Below, one piece after another: positions 23,424 to 34,348 of a stretch of 64,000 nucleotides of DNA (position 1 is the first letter of the stretch; every line of letters starts with the position of its first letter). A model generated the notes under the pieces. It was not told the DNA's origin. It was given only the letters and a program-made list of their open reading frames with translations, and searched no databases. A program made the position numbers and the translations under genes. The stretch is from Opeltia flavorubescens (Eukaryota > Ascomycota > Lecanoromycetes > Teloschistales > Teloschistaceae): the NCBI GenBank assembly GCA_000442125.1, contig KE546981.1, forward strand, positions 248,001 through 312,000. The letters are read 5' to 3'.

Positions 23424-24740
23424 CTAGCTTGATTCGGCATTCATTGCCCTCCTCAGCAACGGTGCCACCTGCTTCCTACTCTTACTAACATCCTTTTGCA
23501 GCCAGATCTTCCGCCACGGCCCCTCGCTCGAAGGTTGCATCGCTCCAGGCATCTCCGAAATAGCTGGGACACTATGATCCTCCAGCTGTAATTCGTGCGT
23601 AGCTTCTTTCAAGAATGTACTAGCAGCAGCATGCCCAGCTGAGAGTGCTTGAACGTACAATTCTTTTTGGAAATCCCCAGATGATGAAGTTGAGATTGTC
23701 ATGATGGCGAAGATGGTCAAATCCCTCTCTGCCATAAAGTCACCAATTGCAGTTACGAATTGGTCTTCCTTATCTTCGGATGTGTTTCGAATCGCTTTCC
23801 CTGCAAGAAAGTCCAAAGGCTTGACAGCTGAGCTCATTCCAAGATTCAATCCATTCTCGGTCCACTGCTTATAGTCTTTTCTCAAGATATCGTTGAATTT
23901 CAACCCATCGACGTTCCTTTTCGCTTCATTGATCTCCTTGTAGAATTTGTCCCTATTCCACTGCGCTGCTGTCCGTGGCGACAAACATATCCTCGTTTCA
24001 AGGTATTTCACGGCATCTCTATCGACTTGCTCCACCTTCCATTCAGCTGTCAAGTTTGCAGTATCAATGAGTATGCTTGCAAGGGCCATCTTCGCAATTT
24101 GCGCATCCCAAGTCCGCGTCACGCTGGCATCATTGATCATAAGGCCATCCTGACCATAGCCTCCACCAGAAGACAGAGAGGAACCGTCACTGCTGATATC
24201 CCATGAGGATCTCAAGGTGCGGATGACAAGACTGGTGCATGATCCGCATTTTTCGATTACTCGTGGTTCGGGTTCTGTATCCTGAGGTACGGTATCTTCA
24301 TCTTCGTGATGGTCAATTACTCCATGCACTCGAGTCCCATACTTTCTACCCAAGTCTCCCTGAAGCTTATTGTGATCTACAAGAATCCATCGAGTGTTGT
24401 CCGGCTTCAACTCCGGTCCCTGTTCCCTATGTAAATCATCCAAGGTCACCAGATGGGATAGGTTGATATTGGCATGATTGGAAAGGGCGTGGAATTCCGG
24501 TCGTAGGTTAATATCTGCAGCTGGAATATTTAGTAAAGGAACATAGAGCGGCGAAAAAGCGTTCCTTGGTGGAGCTAAGGAGCGGATGTAGGCGTAAAGG
24601 ATCGAAGCGGTCAATGAATCTAAATCAGCCGATTCGTTCCCTGTGACAATGGTAATCTTTGAAGATGTCTCTATTGCTCTCGATAAGCCTTTCTTGGCGT
24701 ATGAGAGGAAGGCTCGAAGCGAGTTGTGGGGAAAAGCCAT
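23424..24740 (-). CDS. PPX1: Exopolyphosphatase (DHH/DHHA2 family)
   Basis: Single exon, 438 aa. Catalytic motifs of Ppx1-type DHH phosphoesterases are in order: NESADLDS (35-42), VDHN (121-124), DHH in GVIDHHEDE (143-145) and the Asp-containing SILIDTANL. The DHHA2 domain follows. The family removes terminal phosphate from polyphosphate in cytosol or mitochondria. The N-terminus has no obvious presequence, so cytosolic is likely. Length is near yeast Ppx1 with insertions. Divergent from the sulfotransferase-like gene. Confidence 0.92.
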   Translation of the reverse strand: MAFPHNSLRAFLSYAKKGLSRAIETSSKITIVTGNESADLDSLTASILYAYIRSLAPPRNAFSPLYVPLLNIPAADINLRPEFHALSNHANINLSHLVTLDDLHREQGPELKPDNTRWILVDHNKLQGDLGRKYGTRVHGVIDHHEDEDTVPQDTEPEPRVIEKCGSCTSLVIRTLRSSWDISSDGSSLSSGGGYGQDGLMINDASVTRTWDAQIAKMALASILIDTANLTAEWKVEQVDRDAVKYLETRICLSPRTAAQWNRDKFYKEINEAKRNVDGLKFNDILRKDYKQWTENGLNLGMSSAVKPLDFLAGKAIRNTSEDKEDQFVTAIGDFMAERDLTIFAIMTISTSSSGDFQKELYVQALSAGHAAASTFLKEATHELQLEDHSVPAISEMPGAMQPSSEGPWRKIWLQKDVSKSRKQVAPLLRRAMNAESS

Positions 24741-25389
24741 TTTTATTTACATCATCAGGAAAGCTTCGAGTATTCATATGAGACCACTTTGTGCCTTTGA
24801 GTAATCTTGAATTCTGAAGAATCGACTGATTGCTCGAGGACGGCCTGAGTATAATACATGTTCCAGAAAGCCTAAAGATGACGTATGGTTCGCAAGCCCG
24901 CAACGCCCAAATTTCATACTCGTCCTCCTATCAATGCCTGAACCTGAACATTGCTTAATCATTTTCAAAAGTATTGCCTATCTACATGACTGACTTGTCA
25001 CTCATACTTTCTTCTTCTACTCTCGATTTCCTCTTGGCTTCATACCTGCCACCGTAGATCTTACACTTCACATGGTTTCAGCTTTTCCCTTTCGGGCCGT
25101 TCCCCTCTATCTCTTCGCCTCTCAGCCCACAGTCTATCATTGGCACATATTCTCCGAATGGCAACCTGAAACACATTTGAGCGCTCCATTGGGAACGCTA
25201 AAATGTCTAGCATCAGCTGGCTTACCTGCAGTTGGGGGCCAGCCAATCTTACACTCTTCGAACGATGTCAGGGATCCGTCCGCCCGATAAAGGAGGGTAC
25301 ATGTATTAGATCTTTGATCTTACCAAACTCATTTTCTATCGGAAGAAGATCCTCCAAGCTCGAGCTTTTGAGCATTGATTTTCAACGCG
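24741..25389. other. Intergenic, divergent promoter region, 649 nt
   Basis: Between PPX1 and the sulfotransferase-like gene. CT-rich tracts near 25000-25030; nothing else recognised. Confidence 0.45.
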
Positions 25390-26360
25390 ATGGCAAAGAA
25401 ACTGTCGAGCCGAGAACGCTTTCCTAGATACTTTATCGAGCAGGACATTGATCGTCGGAAATGCGAAAGAGTCGTACCCATGAAGGTTCTCGTCATAGGC
25501 ATGCTTCGTACAGGGACACTGAGTAAGTAAATTATCTACATCGTAAAACGACGTTGACCTAATCTATGAACCAGGTATGCAAGCCGCTCTCGAAGACCTT
25601 GGTTTCGGTCCCTGCCACCACATGCATTTCTGCTTCCAGAACCCCATGGAGTGCGACATGTGGAAAGAGGCTGTGGAAGCCAAGTTTCATAACAAAGGCC
25701 ACAAGTATACCAAGAAAGATTGGGACCAACTGCTCGGACACTGCCAGGTACAACCTATTTCAATCGGGACTGCAAATGTATCTCGATGGTCCAGTTGATC
25801 TGATGAGTTGATAGGCTGTGACCGACGTTCCTGCTGCAGCCTTTATCCCAGAACTCCACGAAGCTTATCCAGACGCCAAGGTAATCATCGTCCAACGAGA
25901 CCCTGAGAAGTGGTACGCCTCTTGCCACCGTACCGTCATTAAATTCACCCACTCAAAACAGCTTCCTATCCTTTTTTTGCTCGATCGCTATCTTGCCCGA
26001 CGGATGGCACCTATGATGGGTCTCCTCTTTTCCTCTCTTTTCGGCACCGAGACCAAAGATCCTGTCAAAATGAAGGAAAATTGGATAAGAGGATACAATG
26101 ATGCATACGAAGAAGCGAGGAGGGTCGTCCCACCAGAAAAGAGACTGGAGTATAGCCTGGGACAAGGATGGGAGCCGCTGTGTAAATTTCTAGGGACCGA
26201 GGTGCCAGAGAAACCTTTTCCGCATGAAAATGACGCGTCGGCGTTTGACGACGGGATCAAGGTGCTCATAAACAGGATGTGGGTTCGGGCCGCAAAATTA
26301 AACGCACCGTACGTTGTTGCGGCAGTGGGTGCTGGTCTGGCGTGGTGGTGGTACCAATAA
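25390..26360 (+). CDS. Sulfotransferase-like P-loop protein (Sulfotransfer_4 type)
   Basis: Exons 25390-25522, 25575-25747 and 25815-26360 (283 aa). The first join restores GMLRTGTLSMQAAL, the phosphosulfate-binding P-loop equivalent typical of this fungal family. The downstream element QRDPEKWYASCHRTV is the 3'-phosphate-binding region. The C-terminus is hydrophobic (APYVVAAVGAGLAWWWY) and could be a tail anchor. Members are often mislabelled NAD-dependent epimerases, and no substrate is established. It ends 21 bp from the stop of the convergent gene at 26382. Confidence 0.85.
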
Positions 26361-26381
26361 GGATTCTCTTCTACCGCAACT

Positions 26382-27377
26382 TCATTCTTCCCTCCAAATC
26401 CCCACCCATTCCTTCATTTCTCTTCTGCCTTCACCAAGAACCCCAGCCTTCTTCAAACTCTCCACCGTCCTCTCCAAAACCCCTCTCTCTACTCCCCTCA
26501 CATCATCCGCAAATATCACCCCCTTCATCCATTCCCTCGCATCATTCTCTGTGTAATCCAACTCCGAACTAATATACCCCACCGCCTCCTCCCCATGCTC
26601 CCTAAAATACCCAATCCCCTGATTCACCTTCTCAAGCACATCGTCCAACTCCCTCCCCCCAACGAATTCGCTCCTCGCAACAATCTTCCAAGAAGACCAC
26701 GGCGTATATATCTCCCCTACTTTCTTAATCGGGTACTCTGCTGCAGAATCGTAATATCGTTTCGAAGTGAAGTACTCCCACATGAAGAAATCCGCTGTGT
26801 GCTCATTTACCGATTTGCGGAGATTCTGGAATGTTTGGAGGGGGTGGACTTTGAATGGTTTTTTCGTACCACCATCATTAGAGGAAGAAAAAGAGGAGGA
26901 AGAAGAGGAAGATCCAAGCCATCCTTCCCTCTCCACTAAAACAAACCCCATTACATAACTCCCACTGCCGATTCTACTCACGCCCATCGTCTTCCCCTTG
27001 AGATCATTAATAGAAGTGATATCGTCTCTCCCCGCACCGGTGGAAATGGCCCAGCAGAGTGGTGATTCGACATATGTGCCTACGATCTTGAAGTCATGTT
27101 GCTCCTTCTTCTCCACATTCTCGTTCTTACTTTTTTTGCCAGATGGAATAGAAGTAGTAGTCGAAGGAGTAGGAGAAGTAGAAGATGCTAAAGCAGCGAC
27201 CCACCCCTCCGTAAGTCCGATTCCAATATCGATTTCCCCAGCGCGGAGAGATGTCACCATGTGTCCTGTGCCAGAGGGGAAAGGGATTAAGGTTGCGGAG
27301 AGGGAGAAGTATTTCTGGGCGAAGTGGATGGGGGTGGAGAAATGTTCGGGGACGAAGCCGATGCGGAGGGGGGCCAT
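26382..27377 (-). CDS. Ca3427-like periplasmic-binding-fold protein
   Basis: Single exon, 331 aa. It has the type-2 periplasmic-binding fold of the Candida Ca3427 family: LRIGFVPEHFSTPIHFA, GTGHMVTSLRAGEIDIGIGL, then DDITSINDLKGKTMGVSRIG, SGSYVMGFVL and VHPLQTFQNLRKSV. There is no signal peptide or membrane helix, so a cytosolic small-molecule-binding role is likely, unlike bacterial relatives in transporters. Two low-complexity inserts (Ser/Thr/Pro near 65-80, a Ser run near 155) interrupt it. Ligand unknown. Confidence 0.85.
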   Translation of the reverse strand: MAPLRIGFVPEHFSTPIHFAQKYFSLSATLIPFPSGTGHMVTSLRAGEIDIGIGLTEGWVAALASSTSPTPSTTTSIPSGKKSKNENVEKKEQHDFKIVGTYVESPLCWAISTGAGRDDITSINDLKGKTMGVSRIGSGSYVMGFVLVEREGWLGSSSSSSSFSSSNDGGTKKPFKVHPLQTFQNLRKSVNEHTADFFMWEYFTSKRYYDSAAEYPIKKVGEIYTPWSSWKIVARSEFVGGRELDDVLEKVNQGIGYFREHGEEAVGYISSELDYTENDAREWMKGVIFADDVRGVERGVLERTVESLKKAGVLGEGRREMKEWVGIWREE

Positions 27378-27616
27378 TCTTGTGGTTAGGCGGGGAGACA
27401 GGAAGAGTTTTTGAATCGTGAAGTATTTCTTGATGATAGTCAGGTATATGTGACGTCAGGAAACAGCCAAATTACTCATAGGATAATTCTTCTCCTTTTG
27501 AATGTTGTAGCTAAGTATGCTAATGCTAATGATGTGGGGCATCTGATAGCCCAAAGCTCTCTATCTTACACAGTATTTGTTTCCCCCTTTTTGATGTAAT
27601 AAATCTCCTTCCCTTT

Positions 27617-28988
27617 TCAAGCACGTCGAACCAACATAACACCGTCTCCTTCTTCCTCCTGATACCTCATCAGGTACTCAACCTTCAACCCTACCCTCCC
27701 CAGCAAAGCCTTCCACTCCTTCTCGGAGCGTTCCTGAGAAGCGAAAATGGCCATCATCTGGAGATCCAAGCCCGCCGCCATCGTCGAGGTTCCGATGTCT
27801 TGCAGAATCTTCTCATTGATCAGGATGACGGATTCCGTACCCATCGCTTCAATGACTCGGCGTAGAATCGCTTCTGCCTTCGCATCCGGCCAATCGTGCA
27901 GGACGTAGCGGAGGAAATAGATCTTCGCCCCCTTGATAGGCTGCGGGGTGAAGAAATCGTGAGCCATGCCTTCAATGCCCGGTGTGGTTCCAGCTTCGGC
28001 AATGGTATGCGGGAGATCCTGGAAGATGACACGGCCCTTCAAATCCGGGAATCGATCTCTGAATGCTCGACACATCTGTCCGCGTCCTCCGCCGATGTCG
28101 ACAAAGAGGGGTTTCTCCGAAGAATTGAAGTCCGATTGGAATAGAGAAGGGATCTTCTCTTCGAAAGGAAAGACATGGACGCCGCTCTTGGCGTAGCGGA
28201 TAACTGCCATCAGTGCATTCATGGCTTCGTAGACTTTAGAATTCTCTTCACGTTTGGCCCAGTCGAACCAATGGGTGCCATCGTTGCCAAATTTGAATTG
28301 ATGGACGGTGTGAACTGGATCGATTGGGTTCTGATAGTTCGTGCGGGCAAAGAAACCTGGAATATCGGCGAAATATGGCAGGATGGTGACAGATCTAGAG
28401 GTTGAGTCATTGGTGAGAAGCTCATTCGGAAAAGCGGTAAAACTTACGCTGAACGAACATAAATCTGACTATTTGGTGCATTCAAATTGTGAGTTAATTT
28501 GCATGCAGTCCACGTATCGACTCCAACCTGTTTGACTGCACGATTGGATGCAGCGTATCTCAAGAGCCGTCCTACTAATGTTAGTGGTGACGAACTACCG
28601 TCTACTGGTATTGTAAGCTACGAGTAGAAGACGTACCTAATAACACAGGATCGGTGTTGGTTCGTTTGGCCAGCTCATCTGTCGAGATGGCTGTTGGTTC
28701 AAGGTCGATGAGAATATCGAAGACTTTGACTTCATGGAAGATACGTGTAGTAACCAGATCGTACGCCTAATTCATCACGCTCACATCAACACACTGAATC
28801 CGAAATATCAGAGCAATTGAAAAACGTACCGAATATGTGTATCTATTGACCGTGTTTATTGGCGTCTCCAATTCGTACTGAAGGTCTTTGGCGGCTTGCA
28901 GCAGAGCTCGACGTGAATCTTCTGGCAAGGGGCCCGAAGCGATGCGAGCCCGTATGCTGGTAATCGTCTCCTCAAGATCCGAAGCCAT
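27617..28988 (-). CDS. SAM-dependent O-methyltransferase (COMT-like)
   Basis: Exons 28988-28830, 28766-28637, 28571-28448 and 28394-27617 (396 aa); introns 63, 65, 53 nt, all in frame, one with ACTAAC. The N-terminal half is the helical dimerisation domain. The Rossmann domain starts with FVDIGGGRGQ (about 234), then FQDLPHTI, then FLRYVLHDWPD with the catalytic-type His, and the C-terminal VEYLMRYQEEEGDGVMLVRRA. Such enzymes often serve secondary metabolism, but no biosynthetic core gene lies nearby. Substrate unknown. Confidence 0.88.
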
Positions 28989-29621
28989 GATGAGGGTAGA
29001 ATTGTAGTACTGACCTGCTGTTAACAGACGACTGTAGGAAGGAAGCGGCAGATGGGGCCAAGAGCTCAATTTATAATCGATCGATGAGGCTAAGCGTTCA
29101 GAGTTGAAACATCAAGAACAAAGGATACTAGCCGTGAAGCGCCGCGGAACGTAGTATCAACAGTGAATGTAAACTTCACTCGGCAATCACTCGGCGTCCC
29201 CCACATCTGCGTATGAACAAAGGATCGTCTTTCATTGCAGGTTCGGAGATGAATATTGGTGATTAATGGATCCTAGGCTTTTTTTGAGATTTGAATATTG
29301 GTGCTGTATGCAAAGCTCCTGTCGAATTGACCAAAGATGTGATCCCGGTTGAGAGGCAAGGATTCGACTAGTATCACCAATTTCTTGTAGAGAACGCAGG
29401 CTAGTAAGTTCAGAGTCGCGAATGAGCATAACTTTTGTTGAAATGGGGACAATATGAGGTTCTTGAATGACGAAAATCGAGGCCGTGACGAGGAAAGATC
29501 CGAAAAAGGTGAACTTACTGAGCGATATCATGGATAGCATCCTCAAATCTCTTTCCCTTATGCTCGTCGACATACCCAACACCACGCTATGCAGCCGTTT
29601 GAACTTCACAGACCATATGGA
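28989..29621. other. Intergenic, 633 nt
   Basis: 5' flank of the O-methyltransferase and 3' flank of SRP54. The minus-strand ORF at 29232-29609 has no support. Confidence 0.4.
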
Positions 29622-31253
29622 TTATCTCCGACCACTGCGTCCACCTCCTGATCCACCTCCCATGCCACCAAGTCCACCCATATTTCCCATCATCTTCATC
29701 ATACTGTTAATATCGGGCATTCCCCCACCTCCACCTCCAGCACCACCCATCCCACCCATCATCTTCATCATATCAGCCAAACCCCCCGCACCACCACCTG
29801 CACCTCCTTGTCCCATGGACTGCATACGCTTTTGCATTGCTGCCATCTGCTGTTGGCGGTTGTTTCCTCCCATAGCACCCTGTGCCTTTTGCATATTTTT
29901 CTGCATGCCTCCAACCTTCTTCGCCATTCCAGCCATGACTTTCTGCTGAGATAATAATTCTTCAACTTCACGCACCGATGTCCCGGAGCCGTGGGCCACT
30001 CTCGTCATCCTGCTTGGTTGTTCGACGAACATCTTTCCATCGCTGTCAAGTTCCTTGTTCGTCATGCTATCACAGATGTAGATCATACGCTTCATCTTCA
30101 TGCTGCCTGCTTCGTCATCCATACCACCCATCATCTGGCCTAAGCCGGGAATCATGCCTGCCATCTTTGACAGTGGACCCATTTTCATGATATTTTGGAG
30201 TTGGTCTCGGAGATCTCGGACGGTGAAGACACCTTCTGCTAGGTGTTTCATCGTGTCTTTTTGGTCCAGCTTCAAAGCTTGAACGTGCTCCATTAGGCCC
30301 TCCATGTCCCCCATTCCCAGTAGCTTGTTGACAAATGGTTTTGGTGAAAATCGTTCGAGATCGAGCATGTGTTCACCTGTTCCCATAAAGGCTATAGGTG
30401 TGTGAGTTGCAGCTACTGCGGATATGGCTCCTCCGCCAGAAGCGTGGCCGTCGGTTTTCGTGATGATGATCGCTCCATAGTCCGCCGTTTCCTTGAAAGC
30501 TTTGCTTTGTGCTTCGGCTTGCTGACCTATCGTTGCATCCAGTACCATGATGGTTTGGTCTGGCTTAACGGCTGACTGTATTTGTGTCATCTCATCGAAA
30601 AGATCTTTCTCCTGTCTATGCCGACCAGAAGTATCAACGATGATGATCTCAAACCGCTCCTTCTTGAATTTTGCCACACCTTCCGCAGCAACCTGTGCTG
30701 GATCGGTAGAAGTCAGGGATCCGAAGTAAGGGATCTTGGCCTTGGTAGCGTTTTGCTTCAATTGATCGAAAGCACCAGCACGGAAAGTATCTGCGCAAAC
30801 AAGACATGACTTGAAACCTCGAGTCTGATAATGACGAGCTAATTTTGTGCAAGTGGTGGTTTTACCGGCGCCCTGAAGACCAACGAACATGATGACATTG
30901 GGCTTCCCCTTCTTCGGCTTGAAAGGTTCGGCATGAGGATCAACTAGCTTGATTAGTTCGTCGAAGACAGCTTTCTGGATCAGGCGCTTCTTGTTGACGG
31001 CTGGGGGTATATCTTTGAAATTGACGGTTGCTTTAATAGATTTGCGGAGTGAGCCGACAAGTTTGACGTTCACATCGGCTTCAAGAAGTGCGGAACATAT
31101 CTCCTTGATCATATTATCAAATGCCTTGAAGAGATTAGCTACCATCTCTGGTAAACGCTTGAGGACCAAGTATACCTTCTCATCGAGATTGGGGGACCTC
31201 GTAAGGTCTGAGACAGCGCTGTTGATGCGCCGTCCAAGATCTTGGAGAACCAT
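29622..31253 (-). CDS. SRP54: Signal recognition particle subunit SRP54
   Basis: Exons 31253-31176 and 31124-29622 (526 aa). The 51-nt intron after NLDEK (GTATAC, GCTAAT, CAAG) is a multiple of three and has no stop, so it is easily mistaken for coding; removing it restores the family sequence [16 protein letters not shown] domain, then GTPase motifs [10 protein letters not shown] (108-117), [25 protein letters not shown]. The methionine-rich M domain ([28 protein letters not shown]) ends in a long Gly/Met tail. Binds signal peptides and 7S RNA. Divergent from RRP15. Confidence 0.95.
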   Translation of the reverse strand: MVLQDLGRRINSAVSDLTRSPNLDEKVYLVLKRLPEMVANLFKAFDNMIKEICSALLEADVNVKLVGSLRKSIKATVNFKDIPPAVNKKRLIQKAVFDELIKLVDPHAEPFKPKKGKPNVIMFVGLQGAGKTTTCTKLARHYQTRGFKSCLVCADTFRAGAFDQLKQNATKAKIPYFGSLTSTDPAQVAAEGVAKFKKERFEIIIVDTSGRHRQEKDLFDEMTQIQSAVKPDQTIMVLDATIGQQAEAQSKAFKETADYGAIIITKTDGHASGGGAISAVAATHTPIAFMGTGEHMLDLERFSPKPFVNKLLGMGDMEGLMEHVQALKLDQKDTMKHLAEGVFTVRDLRDQLQNIMKMGPLSKMAGMIPGLGQMMGGMDDEAGSMKMKRMIYICDSMTNKELDSDGKMFVEQPSRMTRVAHGSGTSVREVEELLSQQKVMAGMAKKVGGMQKNMQKAQGAMGGNNRQQQMAAMQKRMQSMGQGGAGGGAGGLADMMKMMGGMGGAGGGGGGMPDINSMMKMMGNMGGLGGMGGGSGGGRSGRR

Positions 31254-31518
31254 GATGAAGGCTCGCTGAAGATCATGCAATGTATAAACGACGGAAATAT
31301 AGAAAGATCATATTGTACGTTGGGGTTTGTGAAACCAACGCCAGGGAGAAATGTTGAAGTGCGGAGTGTGGGGGGCCATCTCTAAGTGGGGCGTGCCGTG
31401 CAAAGGGGTGTTTTATTCCCGGAAGGGGGTGCCAGCCCAACATCCCACTTGGAAAATAATCGGCCAGTCGAAAAGCATACCCTACATAAACTTTTCAGCG
31501 GTCCAACCTTCCAACCCA

Positions 31519-32445
31519 ATGGCTCCCCCCACATCCAAGAAAAGGAAGCATGAATCAATCACAAAACCCAAAGCTCAACGTCCTCTCAAAAAGTTCAAAA
31601 AGCAAGCCCACTACAGCAGCTCCTCATCCTCCGCCTCCGCAGACGAAGCCTCCGATTTCCCCGCCGTAGATCTCGCAGGCAGCGCTTCCCAATCAGACGA
31701 TGAGGAAGTTCATGGCGAAATTGACCTCGACGCAGCCCCCCCAAACCAAAAACCCTATCCTTCGCAAACCAAGAACAAGAAAAACCAACCCCCCTCGTCA
31801 CCCTCCGCATTTTCCTCCGAATCTGAATCCCCCTCCGACTCCGACTCCGAATCCAATTCCTCTCACACCTCCTCCCAACCCACCCCCCTTAAAAAAAGCA
31901 AACGCAACGACCCCACCGCCTTCGCCTCCTCAATCTCCTCAATCCTAGCCTCAAAACTGCCCACCACCTCCCGCACAGACCCCGTCCTCGCGCGCTCAAC
32001 CTCCGCCCGCGATGCAAATACTTCGATCCGAGAAGCTGCCCTTGAGAAACGAGCGCGGCAGGTGCTCCGCGCGGAGAAGAAGGCTTTGCTTGAGAAGGGG
32101 AGGGTGAAGGACGTGTTGCTTGGGACGGCTGTTGGAGAGGTTGGTGGTGGTGTAGAGGGAGAGGGGGAAGGGAAAGTAGGGAAAACTATGGAAGAGGAGA
32201 AGAGGTTGAAGAAGACGGCGCAGAGGGGTGTGGTCAAATTGTTTAATGCGGTTAGGATGGCGCAGGTTAGAGGGGAGGAGGCGAGGAAGGAGGCGCTTAA
32301 TAAGGGGATTGTGGGGACGAAAAGAAAGGAGGAGAGAGTGGGGGAGATGAGTAAGAAGGGGTTTTTGGAGCTGGTTGCTGGTGGTGGGGGAAGGGAAAAG
32401 GGAAAGGTGGGAAAGATGAGTGGGGAGGGGATTGAGGAGGGATGA
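31519..32445 (+). CDS. RRP15: rRNA-processing protein Rrp15
   Basis: Single exon, 308 aa from the Met before APPTSKKRKHES; the frame is open further upstream, but this start gives the expected basic nuclear N-terminus. After an acidic, Ser-rich stretch comes the Rrp15 core: DPTAFASSISSILASKL, DPVLARS, LEKRARQVLRAEKK, GRVKDVL, then helical RGVVKLFNAVRMAQ. Works in pre-60S assembly in the nucleolus. The C-terminal half contains an insertion rich in Gly/Glu. Convergent with Ugo1 (173 bp). Confidence 0.9.
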   Translation: MAPPTSKKRKHESITKPKAQRPLKKFKKQAHYSSSSSSASADEASDFPAVDLAGSASQSDDEEVHGEIDLDAAPPNQKPYPSQTKNKKNQPPSSPSAFSSESESPSDSDSESNSSHTSSQPTPLKKSKRNDPTAFASSISSILASKLPTTSRTDPVLARSTSARDANTSIREAALEKRARQVLRAEKKALLEKGRVKDVLLGTAVGEVGGGVEGEGEGKVGKTMEEEKRLKKTAQRGVVKLFNAVRMAQVRGEEARKEALNKGIVGTKRKEERVGEMSKKGFLELVAGGGGREKGKVGKMSGEGIEEG

Positions 32446-32618
32446 AGTAAATAGATGGATGGAAAGAAGATTGAAGACCCAAAAGTTTGTATTCGGAGCT
32501 GAGATACCCTGGTGGCACATATATAATGGCTGGAATATATTCGGAGGAGATTTCCTCCATTCCTCGTACGCCGCGCTGCCGTGAGGGGTGGAAATGATAC
32601 AGGTACATCGGAAATCAT

Positions 32619-34175
32619 TCAGAACTCGCCGCCTTTGCTGCCCGCGCCCCCCAGGGTTGCAGCGCCCCAAACACCGATGAGGCCCCACATACCAATCCTC
32701 CATCCTCTAAAGAGCCCCTCGAGTCCCTGACCCTTTCTTGGCTGAGATTCCCGAGCAGGCCTTCCTGTCCTGGCACCGATGTTCTTTGAAGCTGGGACAG
32801 ACTTCGGACTTCTTTCGCCTTCTTCATAGACGATCGACCGCATCGTTCCTATCAAGCCTTTGTACGGTCCCGCTTCGACCACTGTCTGCATTTCCTGGCC
32901 TTTGACAGTGCTTTGAGCAACCTGTATCTGACCTCGGCGTAGGACTGTTTCCAGTGGTAACTTAATGCCCAATTCCAAGCCTTGGCCGATGAATGTTGCG
33001 ATCGCGTAGACATTTGGAGTTAGTAGAGGATCTATGCTCAGTTTTGAGCGTAAGAATAGAGGTAAAGATGTAGAGAGTAGGGTAGGAAGAGTTGAATGGA
33101 GGAAAGTTACTGGACCGATCGCCCATGGTAACGACCATGATGAGAGCGAATTCAAAGTTGACATGACGGATCTTGGAGGGTGGGTAGAAGGTGTGAGCAT
33201 TAGTCTTGTCCTAGCGATGTCCAGTGGAGATAGTATGATTCCTGCCACACTGGCCGCAGAGACCGCAACGGCTAGTGATGATATTGGATTTGGAGATGAT
33301 AGGATATCGAGGCCACCAGCAGAGCCGGCTGATGGATTGAGTTGAAAGGAGAGGCTTGGGTCTGGGATTGCGAAGATAGCAGCGAGGAATGAGCGGGTGA
33401 AGGATGTCAACGTGGACAGAAGGACAGAATGAAAGTAGGTGCTATTAGTGCCTTTCCAAACACCCCAAGCGCCTTCTGTCTGCCATAGTGTTGAAAGCGC
33501 TGCGGTCAGGGAAGATGGTGACTTTAGGTCAAGTGTGTGGGGGGACGACTTTGGTGTTGTAGGGGCGTGAGAAGGTGCAGCATCCGAGTTTTGGTCCAAA
33601 TCCAAGGAGCCTTTTCTTCTTCGAGCTCGCGACTGTCGAGTGGGTGTATTTCTTAAAGGAGCGTTTGCAGTAAAGTAGGATGGGGAATCGTAATCAGAGT
33701 CAGATGAGTCCTTGCGAACGTTAGCCGGAATAAGCTAACATCCAGGCAATTGGTATACTTCATAGTCTCGATACACATCCTCTGCTCGATATTGGATGCG
33801 ATTCCTTCGAGCTCCGTCGGCCGCTGACGCCTGAGATGTGCCTTTTTGTCCCGAAATTGGTGCTCGTACTTGCAAGACCGTTTTCGCGACTTCAAAGGGC
33901 TGAGCTAGAAAGACGCTTGAATATTTCCATATTGCTTGCTCTGCTATGGTCTTGATAGTGGCTGTGGATGAAGGCGATGAGTCCGAGAGGTATTCCGAAT
34001 AATCCATCTCCGCAAGGATATTCCTGGCTGACGAGCCAAAGCTGGGTGATGTAGTTGGAGGTGGGCCATTTCTACCGCCGAGATTGGTTGTATTTGAGGT
34101 ACTTGATGGTCTACCGACAGATGGGGGAACGTAGTAGGGTCGTAAGGGATTTGGACCTTCTCTAGAACTCGACAT
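32619..34175 (-). CDS. UGO1: Mitochondrial fusion protein Ugo1-like carrier
   Basis: Exons 34175-33759 and 33710-32619 (502 aa); the 48-nt intron has GGCTAAC and joins YE to DSSDSD. N-terminus shows PLRPYYVPP, a hallmark of Ugo1. Carrier-like membrane segments follow: QPFEVAKTVLQV (first degenerate signature), SPLDIARTRLML and LPLETVLRRGQIQVA. Ugo1 acts in the outer membrane with Fzo1 and Mgm1. Loss of standard carrier signatures fits this non-transporting member. Divergent from ferredoxin across 173 bp. Confidence 0.9.
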
Positions 34176-34348
34176 GTTGCTTAAAGCGTTATGCTGGACG
34201 TCAATACCAAAAGCATGGCTGGATAATGAAATTCAGCCCTAAACGGAACATTTCCGGCGCCGGAGATACGTCATTTGCCGGAGTAACTGCTACATTTTCT
34301 TCAATGCGACTTGGACTCGGCGGATATTAAGGCGCGATCAGATCTATA

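Noticed and set aside
27617-28988. Secondary-metabolite cluster around the O-methyltransferase
   Set aside because: No polyketide synthase, NRPS, terpene synthase or P450 lies nearby; the flanks are housekeeping genes.
29467-29949. Plus-strand proline-rich ORF opposite the SRP54 C-terminus
   Set aside because: It is the complement of the Gly/Met-rich M-domain tail.
31863-32618. Long minus-strand ORF opposite RRP15
   Set aside because: Antisense shadow of a Ser/Lys/Glu-rich gene; no start context or family features, while the plus strand encodes Rrp15.
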